From the NCBI GenBank assembly GCA_018067265.1, contig JAGPUY010000433.1:1-9881 (forward strand): 9,881 bases of DNA, given 5' to 3'. The stretch is from Oceanihabitans sp. (GTDB lineage: Bacteria > Bacteroidota > Bacteroidia > Flavobacteriales > Flavobacteriaceae). The notes under the pieces were generated by a model, which worked only from the letters and a program-made list of their open reading frames with translations, was not told the DNA's origin and searched no databases. The position numbers and the translations under genes were made by a program. Positions 1 through 6,345 of the stretch are shown piece after piece; position 1 is the stretch's first letter, and each line of letters opens with the position of its first letter.

Positions 1-369
1 ATCATTCTCGCCAAAAAGAAATCTATAACTATTGGTATTGGTTTTTAATAAAGAGGATCTTTTACTAAAAGCTTCCGTTATTTTATGGTTAAAAAAAGTA
101 GCATCAATTGCAATTGGATCGCCATGATGAATCATTTTAATTCGGATAGGTGAAGCTAAATCGAAAAAACCAAAGCCAATAATTTTGTTTTTATTCTTCC
201 CAAAAACAATAGCTAAATCTCCCGTTTGTGGGTCTTTATTTGTTTTTATAATACTATCTGAAAAAACCCAAGGATGCTCTTGCATTACAGATCTCTCTCC
301 ATTTGCATTTAATTTAACTGCAATACGCTGACTGGTATTTGTGGTAGAAAAAGATCTTGTAAACTGCAT
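1..369 (-). CDS. RlmI-family class I SAM-dependent rRNA methyltransferase, N-terminal part
   Basis: This gene is cut by the left edge of the window; 123 codons are visible and stay open to base 1. The ATG at 369 begins MQFTRSFSTT. The N-terminal region looks like the PUA RNA-binding domain of the RlmI/RlmK-like 23S rRNA m5C methyltransferases: HPWVFSDSI at about residues 32-40, then GDLAIVFG and IIGFGFFD strands, then SPIRIKMI. The visible part stops at YRFLFGEND, which matches the start of the family's conserved Y-R-L-x-x-G-E-N-D-G-L-P-G segment that leads into the Rossmann methyltransferase fold. The catalytic domain and its cysteines lie outside the window, so the exact modified base cannot be judged. 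The family acts in the cytosol on ribosomal RNA using S-adenosylmethionine. The gene diverges from the small secreted protein gene at 522. A TACTTTTG element lies 13 nt upstream of its start. Confidence 0.85.
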   Translation of the reverse strand, partial: MQFTRSFSTTNTSQRIAVKLNANGERSVMQEHPWVFSDSIIKTNKDPQTGDLAIVFGKNKNKIIGFGFFDLASPIRIKMIHHGDPIAIDATFFNHKITEAFSKRSSLLKTNTNSYRFLFGEND

Positions 370-382
370 AAAAATATTTTTG

Positions 383-390
383 CAAAAGTA
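383..390 (-). promoter_or_regulatory. Bacteroidota -7 promoter element for the rRNA methyltransferase gene
   Basis: Read on the minus strand this is TACTTTTG, an exact match to the TAnnTTTG -7 consensus of the primary sigma factor in Bacteroidota. It ends 13 nt before the ATG at 369, which would give a very short leader of about 5-8 nt. No TTTG -33 element is visible at the usual spacing of about 19 nt, so the call rests on the -7 match and its position. Confidence 0.45.
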
Positions 391-521
391 TGAAATATGC
401 AGCTATCGTTTGGCAGTAATTACCAATAGATTTTAAATTGTTAATTGTGTTAAATACTCTGGACGCCAAGTCTAAAGATTCTTCAAAGACGTATATACTA
501 TATAATTTTAAATATATACCT

Positions 522-824
522 ATGAAAACTTTATGGATTGCCTTATTTACACTTGCGTCTTTTTTTAGTATTCAAGACAAAACCACGGTTACCGCTATAT
601 TTGATGGTGTAGAAAATGAAGCATATTACTTTAGTGATGATGCAGATGTAACGCATGTTTTTGATACTATGTCTGAAGAAGCTATTAAGAAATTTGATCT
701 TTCTAATGAAAAATATAGTGGTCAGACCTTTAGAATCACGTACACCACAGAAACGATTATGGATGAAATGGAAAACAACATGGAAGTTTTAACCATTGTA
801 GATCTAGAAATTTTATCGGAATAA
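522..824 (+). CDS. Small secreted acidic protein of unknown function
   Basis: The product is 100 residues. I chose the ATG at 522 because MKTLWIALFTLASFFSIQ is a short signal peptide (one Lys, then a hydrophobic core, probable cleavage near residue 18). A TTG 28 codons upstream is also in frame but would place a polar, low-complexity leader before this peptide. The mature part has about 80 residues, is rich in Asp, Glu and Thr, and contains alternating strand-like stretches (TVTAIFDGV, TFRITYTTETI, MEVLTIVDLEIL), consistent with a small beta-rich periplasmic or secreted domain. There is no lipobox cysteine and no catalytic motif. I do not recognise the family. A TAATTTTA sequence at 503-510, one base off the -7 consensus, lies 11 nt upstream. 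A hairpin terminator 20 nt after the stop suggests a monocistronic transcript. Confidence 0.7.
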   Translation: MKTLWIALFTLASFFSIQDKTTVTAIFDGVENEAYYFSDDADVTHVFDTMSEEAIKKFDLSNEKYSGQTFRITYTTETIMDEMENNMEVLTIVDLEILSE

Positions 825-844
825 ATTATGGATATAAATAACTG

Positions 845-877
845 AAACGTAGCCTTTTATTAGGATGCGTTTTTTTT
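845..877 (+). terminator. Rho-independent terminator (imperfect hairpin)
   Basis: The stem AAACGTAGCCT pairs with AGGATGCGTTT across a 6-nt loop (856-861), with one mismatch (G852/A865) and one T-G wobble (T850/G867). Eight consecutive T follow (870-877). It lies 20 nt after the stop of the small secreted protein and before the OmpA-type gene, so it should end the upstream transcript. Its right arm and T tract are almost identical to the terminator at 1837-1873. Confidence 0.75.
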
Positions 878-959
878 ATGCAAATAAAAAAACAGGGTGC
901 AGAAAAACTATTATCAGATTCTCTGCGTACATAAAGAAAACAAAAACTATAAATTTATT

Positions 960-1814
960 ATGAAAAAATTTTCAATACTATTACTTATTGCTGTTGTTTT
1001 AACGTCTTGTGTATCTAAAAAGAAGTTTCTTGCTTTAGAACATGAAAACGGAGAAATCAAAAGTGAACTAACTAAAACGAAAGTAGCAAAAGAAGATCTC
1101 GAAGATAAGTTTGCAGAGATCCAAGAGCGTGTAGACCAATACAACACTAAAATTAATACTTTAGCTACTATAAACAATTCTTTAAGTGAAGAGAACAACT
1201 CTAAAATGGAAACGGTTGCTAATGTCGCGGTTATGTCTAATAATACGAAAGTAAAGATGCGTGAAACTTTAGCAAAAGTGGATCCTAATTTAGTAAGTCA
1301 GGCAAAAACCTTAAAAGATTCTATGGACTTGGCTGTTTCTTATAATTTAAAGAAAAGAATAAACAGTGCTACTTTTGATGAAAGTGATGATATAGCAATT
1401 AGTATCGACGAAACTGTGGTTATGATTTCTATTTCTGACAAAATGTTATTTAATTCTGGAAGCTATAGAGTGAGTAATAAAGCAAATGATATTTTACAAA
1501 AAATAGCAGATGTAGTAAACTCGGAGTCTAGTATCGATGTCATGGTAGAAGGCCATACAGATGCTAGAAGTATTAATACGGAGAAATTACAAGATAATTG
1601 GGATTTAAGTGTTTTAAGAGCAACTTCTGTAGTTAGAAAATTACAACAACAATACAAGGTAGCTCCTGAAAAATTAATTGCTTCTGGACGTAGTAGTTAC
1701 CAGCCTTTAGTTAGTAATGATACGAGAGAAGATAGAGCTAGAAACCGAAGAACTAGAATTATTATTTTACCAAATATTGATAAGTTTTTTGCTTTAATGT
1801 CTGCAGATAATTAG
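960..1814 (+). CDS. OmpA-C/Pal-like peptidoglycan-binding lipoprotein with coiled-coil stalk
   Basis: The product is 284 residues. The ATG at 960 gives MKKFSILLLIAVVLTSC, a clean lipoprotein signal peptide with lipobox LTSC and the lipidated Cys at 17; a GTG 21 codons upstream would bury it. Residues about 22-80 are highly charged and heptad-like (LEHENGEIKSELTKTKVAK and onward), which predicts a coiled-coil stalk. Residues about 160-272 form an OmpA C-terminal domain: MLFNSGSYRVS, VEGHTDARS, then NWDLSVLRATSVVRKL, GRSSYQPLVSNDT and ARNRRTRIII. D201 (in GHTD) and R220 (in LRA) occupy the positions that bind diaminopimelate in the family. There is no beta-barrel, so the likely role is tethering the outer membrane to peptidoglycan, Pal-like, at the periplasmic face. 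The gene stands alone, with a terminator before it and a strong one after it. No convincing -7 element was found upstream. Confidence 0.92.
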   Translation: MKKFSILLLIAVVLTSCVSKKKFLALEHENGEIKSELTKTKVAKEDLEDKFAEIQERVDQYNTKINTLATINNSLSEENNSKMETVANVAVMSNNTKVKMRETLAKVDPNLVSQAKTLKDSMDLAVSYNLKKRINSATFDESDDIAISIDETVVMISISDKMLFNSGSYRVSNKANDILQKIADVVNSESSIDVMVEGHTDARSINTEKLQDNWDLSVLRATSVVRKLQQQYKVAPEKLIASGRSSYQPLVSNDTREDRARNRRTRIIILPNIDKFFALMSADN

Positions 1815-1836
1815 ACGCATTTATTTATAAATAAAT

Positions 1837-1873
1837 AAAAACGCAACCTAAATCATTAGGTTGCGTTTTTTTT
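1837..1873. terminator. Bidirectional Rho-independent terminator between convergent genes
   Basis: A perfect 15-bp stem has a 4-nt ATCA loop: AAAAACGCAACCTAA (1837-1851) pairs with TTAGGTTGCGTTTTT (1856-1870). T1866-T1873 form an eight-T tract on the plus strand. On the minus strand the hairpin is followed by a T-rich run (TTTTTATTTATTTAT). It lies 22 nt after the stop of the OmpA lipoprotein and 17 nt after the stop of the M16 peptidase, and should terminate both. Confidence 0.92.
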
Positions 1874-1890
1874 ATCTATTTGTTTCCTAC

Positions 1891-4755
1891 TTATAAAGTG
1901 GACTCTATAACGTTTCCGTACCTATCCAATGCTATTGGATTGCCATAAATATCTAGTTCTATAATTGGTTTCCCTAGTTTTTCGATTTCCAATAATTGGG
2001 TTTTTCTATCACCTACAATCACGTAAATCATTTCTTCTTCGTTTAAATACTTTTTAATAGTGGTTTTATAATTCTCTAAAGTCATGTTTACCAATTCCTC
2101 TTGTTCATCTACAATATAGGTCTCTGGTTTATTGTATTTACTTATATTTTTTAAAACAGATAATTGCGCTCTTAAACTTTCAAAAGCTCTCGTGTTTCCT
2201 TTTAGAATCTTATTTTTAGTTAATGCTACTTCATTATCGGTAAAACTTGCTTGGTAATTGCTTAGCATCTCTTTAATGATTTCTAAAGATTTTAAGGTTG
2301 CATTTGCTCGAACACTAGATCTTACAGTGAAAGGTGCAACTTCATTACTTTGTGAAAAACCAGAATATGCACCGTAGGTATATCCTTTTTCTATTCGTAA
2401 GGTTTGAAATAATCGACCACTAGAACCACCTCCCAAAATTTCATTAGCGAATTCTAATTTATTCGCATGCTTATCGTTTGCGGAAACGGCCAACTTTCCT
2501 ATTTGTAACACAGATTGTTTTGCATCTGGAACATCAATAAAAAAGACATTTCCTTGGTTATTATTAATAGGCAAATTGTAATGTGGTACTGCTATTTTGT
2601 ATCCATTCCATGTGTTTAAAACACGAGCCACATTTTCGGTTTGTTCTTTAGTAATCGCTCCCGCGATATGAAACTTAGCTTCTTTTGGCGAAAGGTTATT
2701 ATAATAGGATTTTAAATCTTTTAAGGTAATCCCTTTAGTACTTTCCAGCGTTCCAGAACCCGAAATACCAAAACGATGATTATCTCCATAAATTAATTTA
2801 TTAAAAACATTAGAAGCGATCACATTCGGATTGGCCTCGCGTCCTTTTAAATTCGTTTCTAAGGCTAATTTTAAGCGTTCAAATTCTTTTTCATCCCAAC
2901 GTGGTTCTAAAATTATTTCATTCACTAAGGCCATGGTTCCTTCAAAATTCTTAACTAAGCAAGAACCTGTTATATGAAAATCTTCTTTTGTACTATACAT
3001 AGTTATCGAAGCACCTAACATACCTATTGCTTCTTCTAATTGCGCTGGAGTTTTGGTTGCAGTTCCTTCCATCATCAAACTACTTAACAAACTTGCAACT
3101 CCTTCTTTCCCAATTGGGTCTAATAATTCTCCGCCAGGTACTGTAATATCAAACTCTACTAAAGGTACTTCGTAATTTTCTATGCCATATAAACTTAAAC
3201 CGTTTTCCAGGCTACTTGTCCAAATGGTTGGTGCTTTAAACAAAGGAAGTTCACTAAACGCTGGTTCACTTCTATCGTGTTTGGTTTCTGTTTTATCATA
3301 AACCGCTTCGGCACCTTGACCAACTTCTTCATTTGCCACATTGTATCGTACTCTTTCTAACCAAACTGTTGCTGGTTTTGCGTCTGAAACCGCTAAATCT
3401 AATTGCCCTTTAGGTACAACACTGGTCATCACATAATTTTTATCTTTAATGTACTGATTGTATACACGCATTACATCTTCTGCGGTTACCGCTTCGGTTA
3501 GCTTCGCACTTTCTACAACAAAACCTGGATCTCCTTTAAACTCATTGTCTTGAACTAACTTAAAAGCTTTGTTTAAAACGGTGCTTATACCTTGATATAA
3601 ATTGGTTTCTAACTCTGCTTTAATTCGTTTTAAATCGCTTGCATTAACACCGTCGGTTTCAAATTTGGTTAAACCTTCATCGATTGCATTCTTAACGTCA
3701 TCTAAATCGACATCTGCATTTGCTCTAATTCTAAAAATAAATTCTCCCGCAATTTCATTACTAGATTGGTAGGTGCCAACATTAGGAGCTAGTTTTTGTT
3801 CTTCAACGATAACATTATATAAAGGTGCATTTTTACTTCCGCTTAAAAGTTGTCCAAGAATTTGTAAAGCATATACATCTTCATGGTATTCTTCTACTGT
3901 TGGAATGACCATTCGTAGTTCTGGAAGTTTTGCAAAATTATCTTCAAAAAACAAAGACTTTGTTTCCTCCAATAGTACAGGATCTGGCTGAAGTTGTTCT
4001 ACTTCTGGTCCGCGAGGTATTTCGCCAAACCATTTTTCTACAAGCGCTTTGGTTTCTTCTATATTGATATCTCCAGCAATCACTAAAGACGCGTTGCTTG
4101 CTCCATAATATTGGTTGTAAAACTCCTTAACGTCGGCAATAGTTGCTGCTTGTAAATCTGGCAAAGCACCAATAACAGTCCAACTATACGGATGGCCTTC
4201 TGGATATAAATTTTTTCTAATAATTTCATCGGTATAGCCATATGCTGCATTATCTACACGTTGTCGTTTTTCATTTTTAACCACTTGCTTTTCGCGTTCT
4301 AAAGCTTCTTTTGTTACGGTATTAATCATATAACCAAAACGATCGGAATCAATCCACAGAATCTTTTCAAATGCATCTTTAGGTACCACTTCGTAATAGA
4401 CGGTGCCATCGCTCCAAGTTCCACCATTTCGACTTCCTCCCCATTCTGGAATCATTTTTCGGTTTGCTCCAACAGGAACATTTTCAGAATCATTAAAACT
4501 CATATGTTCAAAAAAGTGAGCGAATCCTGTTTTTCCTGGCTTTTCTCGATTAGATCCCACATGCATCATCGTGGCTACTGCAACTATAGGATCGCTATGA
4601 TCTTCGTGTAGTATAACTTCTAATCCATTATCTAAAACAAATTTTTCATAATCTATCTTAAATACGGTTTCTTCTTGAGAGATTGGTTCTGGTTCTTTTT
4701 TACATGAAATACAGGTAAGCACAAGTAGCACTACCGCTAGTGAAGTTAGTTTCAT
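1891..4755 (-). CDS. M16 family zinc metallopeptidase lipoprotein, two-domain (PqqL-like)
   Basis: The product is 954 residues. The signal peptide MKLTSLAVVLLVLTCISC ends with Cys18 as the probable lipid anchor. The following KKEPEP is charged, which in Flavobacteriia is compatible with outer-leaflet export. The N-terminal half carries the inverted zinc motif HxxEH as H80-F-F-E83-H84. E155 and E162 (EREKQVVKNE) lie at the spacing expected for the third zinc ligand region. The half ends near residue 470. A linker is followed by a second M16 unit (about 510-925) in which HxxEH is replaced by S555-L-L-S558-S559, so it cannot bind zinc. It keeps the GGGSSGRLFQTLRIEKGYTY segment, the Arg/Tyr motif typical of the non-catalytic M16 partner. 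One chain therefore contains both an active and a substrate-clamping half, as in PqqL and pitrilysin. The likely role is degrading peptides at the envelope; the substrate is unknown. The C-terminus carries a duplicated LDxYGNxI motif. Confidence 0.95.
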   Translation of the reverse strand: MKLTSLAVVLLVLTCISCKKEPEPISQEETVFKIDYEKFVLDNGLEVILHEDHSDPIVAVATMMHVGSNREKPGKTGFAHFFEHMSFNDSENVPVGANRKMIPEWGGSRNGGTWSDGTVYYEVVPKDAFEKILWIDSDRFGYMINTVTKEALEREKQVVKNEKRQRVDNAAYGYTDEIIRKNLYPEGHPYSWTVIGALPDLQAATIADVKEFYNQYYGASNASLVIAGDINIEETKALVEKWFGEIPRGPEVEQLQPDPVLLEETKSLFFEDNFAKLPELRMVIPTVEEYHEDVYALQILGQLLSGSKNAPLYNVIVEEQKLAPNVGTYQSSNEIAGEFIFRIRANADVDLDDVKNAIDEGLTKFETDGVNASDLKRIKAELETNLYQGISTVLNKAFKLVQDNEFKGDPGFVVESAKLTEAVTAEDVMRVYNQYIKDKNYVMTSVVPKGQLDLAVSDAKPATVWLERVRYNVANEEVGQGAEAVYDKTETKHDRSEPAFSELPLFKAPTIWTSSLENGLSLYGIENYEVPLVEFDITVPGGELLDPIGKEGVASLLSSLMMEGTATKTPAQLEEAIGMLGASITMYSTKEDFHITGSCLVKNFEGTMALVNEIILEPRWDEKEFERLKLALETNLKGREANPNVIASNVFNKLIYGDNHRFGISGSGTLESTKGITLKDLKSYYNNLSPKEAKFHIAGAITKEQTENVARVLNTWNGYKIAVPHYNLPINNNQGNVFFIDVPDAKQSVLQIGKLAVSANDKHANKLEFANEILGGGSSGRLFQTLRIEKGYTYGAYSGFSQSNEVAPFTVRSSVRANATLKSLEIIKEMLSNYQASFTDNEVALTKNKILKGNTRAFESLRAQLSVLKNISKYNKPETYIVDEQEELVNMTLENYKTTIKKYLNEEEMIYVIVGDRKTQLLEIEKLGKPIIELDIYGNPIALDRYGNVIESTL

Positions 4756-4802
4756 TTTTAATTGGTTTGATTAATAGCTTTTCAATTTAATAACTTGATT
4801 TT

Positions 4803-4810
4803 TAAAGATA
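4803..4810 (-). promoter_or_regulatory. Candidate -7 element for the M16 peptidase gene
   Basis: The minus-strand TATCTTTA differs from TAnnTTTG only at the last base and lies 47 nt upstream of the ATG at 4755. It is the inverted partner of the plus-strand TATCTTTG at 4828-4835, so the two would form a divergent promoter pair. No TTTG -33 element is seen. Confidence 0.3.
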
Positions 4811-4827
4811 CGTTAAAAAACTATTAA

Positions 4828-4835
4828 TATCTTTG
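4828..4835 (+). promoter_or_regulatory. Bacteroidota -7 promoter element for the DUF3817/TlpA-like unit
   Basis: TATCTTTG matches the TAnnTTTG consensus exactly and ends 19 nt before the ATG at 4855, giving a leader of roughly 12 nt. A canonical -33 TTTG is not present at the expected place. It could drive both the DUF3817 gene and the downstream thioredoxin lipoprotein gene. Confidence 0.5.
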
Positions 4836-4854
4836 CCTCTTAAATTTAAAATGT

Positions 4855-5142
4855 ATGTTTTCGTTAAAAAATATTTTTCGTTTAGTAGCTTTATTAGAAG
4901 GTGTTTCCTACTTATTACTAATGGCAGCGGCTATTTATAAACGTATGCCTAATGGTGATGATTATTTTGTAAAGCTATTAGGAATGCCTCATGGATTACT
5001 TTTTGTTGCTTATATTGTTTTAGCAATTGTATTTGGTATGGCGCATAAATGGAATAAAAAAACAATGTTTATTGTACTTGTTGCATCCATTCTACCTTTT
5101 GCTACTTTCTATGTAGAAAAGAAATATCTGAAAAATATTTAG
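4855..5142 (+). CDS. DUF3817 family small integral membrane protein
   Basis: The product is 95 residues with three predicted membrane segments at about 8-27, 45-63 and 70-86, and a lysine-rich end (VEKKYLKNI). The pattern RLVALLEGVSYLLL, then LLGMPHGLLFVAY, then ILPFATFYVEKK matches DUF3817, with a Glu-Gly inside the first helix, a His at the start of the second and a Pro-Phe in the third. The family is widespread and has no established function. The ATG at 4855 is used; another ATG at 4851 is in a different frame. A consensus -7 element precedes it. The TlpA-like gene begins 28 nt after its stop on the same strand, so co-transcription is likely, though a functional link between the two is only an inference. 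Confidence 0.85.
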   Translation: MFSLKNIFRLVALLEGVSYLLLMAAAIYKRMPNGDDYFVKLLGMPHGLLFVAYIVLAIVFGMAHKWNKKTMFIVLVASILPFATFYVEKKYLKNI

Positions 5143-5170
5143 TAATATAGCATATTAAATACACCTTAAA

Positions 5171-6343
5171 ATGCTGAAAAAACGCCCTCATTTTCTAGTG
5201 CTTTCTTTTATTATATTGGCTTTAACAAGTTGTAATAAGGAGAAGTCTATAACAGTAAATGAAAACAATAAAGCTTCGGAAGCTTTATTAGCAAACGAAT
5301 TTATTGTTAGAGGAACTACTTTTAACAACCATTTAAACAGTGCTTATATTTATAAAGTAGAAAACGATACACTTACTTTAATGGATACTATTTCTATTAA
5401 AGAAAAGGCTTTTACTTTTAAAGGTATTTCGAATACACCTGAATTTTATGCTATTAAAGTGGATCAAAGTGATGTGATGTATAAATTTTTAGTAGATGCA
5501 TCCGAAATAAATATGTTTTTAAATACCAATTTATTTCTTTCTTCTACTTCTTCTAATTCCGATATCCAAAAAGTGTATTTTGATTATAAATCTAAAATGG
5601 ATGATTTCGACTATAAAGAACGTACACTATTCTTAAAATATAAATCCCCGCAAACGGCAAACAAAAGAACTTCGATTCTAAATACCGATTTAGAAAACTT
5701 ACAAATTGAAAAAATAGCATATGTTATGGACTTTATTGCTGCCAATAACAATTCGCACTTCACTCCTTTTGTATTAAAAGAAAATTATCATAGTTTTTCT
5801 ACGGAAAGCCTAAGAAAGCTGCATGATACATTAACCGATGAGATTAAAAACGTAGCCGCTATTAAGTTGATTTATAAGGATATTATTAGCTTGGAAGAAA
5901 AAGAAATGCAACGAAGTATAAAAACAGAAACTTCTAGACCGATGGCTTATACCTTAAGCGGACCAAACACAAACGGTCAAACGATGTCATTGGCTTCTTT
6001 AAAAGGAAAGGTAGTTCTTGTCGACTTTTGGGCGAGTTGGTGTGCGCCTTGCAGAGCTACGAATCCAAATCTTGTACAATTACATAATAAATATAAAGAT
6101 AGAGGACTTGTTATTTTAAGTGTTAGTGAGGATAAAGGATCCCCAGAATGGTTGCGTGCAATTGAAGCAGACCAACTATCTTGGAATACACATATTTTAG
6201 ACAAAAATAAAACGATTGCTTTTAGATATGGTGTAGAATCGATACCGTATAAAGTGCTTGTCGATAAACAAGGCAGAATTGCAAGTGGTAAAATTTCTGG
6301 TAGTACATTAGAAATCAGAATTAAAGAGCTACTTAATGAATAA
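5171..6343 (+). CDS. TlpA-like thioredoxin-fold lipoprotein (thiol-disulfide oxidoreductase)
   Basis: The product is 390 residues. MLKKRPHFLVLSFIILALTSC is a lipoprotein signal peptide with lipobox LTSC and Cys21. Residues about 42-125 resemble the DUF4369 beta-domain found in front of Bacteroidota thioredoxins (FIVRGTTFNNHLNSAYIYKV, then FTFKGISNTPEFYAIKV). A helical linker runs to about 250. The thioredoxin/TlpA domain covers about 255-390: LKGKVVLVDFWASWCAPCR with redox cysteines C291 and C294, ILSVSEDKGSPEW, and the cis-proline loop at SIPY (P359). The family reduces or resolves disulfides in periplasmic proteins, for example in cytochrome c maturation or stress repair. No cytochrome or Dsb genes are in the window, so the client is unknown. 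The stop codon lies 2 bp from the stop of the opposing LRR gene, with no terminator in between. Confidence 0.92.
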   Translation: MLKKRPHFLVLSFIILALTSCNKEKSITVNENNKASEALLANEFIVRGTTFNNHLNSAYIYKVENDTLTLMDTISIKEKAFTFKGISNTPEFYAIKVDQSDVMYKFLVDASEINMFLNTNLFLSSTSSNSDIQKVYFDYKSKMDDFDYKERTLFLKYKSPQTANKRTSILNTDLENLQIEKIAYVMDFIAANNNSHFTPFVLKENYHSFSTESLRKLHDTLTDEIKNVAAIKLIYKDIISLEEKEMQRSIKTETSRPMAYTLSGPNTNGQTMSLASLKGKVVLVDFWASWCAPCRATNPNLVQLHNKYKDRGLVILSVSEDKGSPEWLRAIEADQLSWNTHILDKNKTIAFRYGVESIPYKVLVDKQGRIASGKISGSTLEIRIKELLNE

Positions 6344-6345
6344 GC

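Noticed and set aside
438..521. In-frame TTG start that would add 28 residues to the small secreted protein
   Set aside because: The extension is polar and lysine-rich and would bury the signal peptide that begins at the ATG at 522.
897..959. In-frame GTG start that would add 21 residues to the OmpA lipoprotein
   Set aside because: It would place a charged stretch before the lipoprotein signal peptide; the ATG at 960 puts Cys17 at the normal lipobox distance.
3773..3991. Plus-strand open frame of 72 codons inside the M16 gene
   Set aside because: It lies wholly antisense within a clear M16 coding region, its translation has no recognisable domain, and it has no promoter or leader. Other open frames opposite genes (947-1198, 1463-1657, 5977-6204, 7830-8111, 8457-8738) fail for the same reasons.
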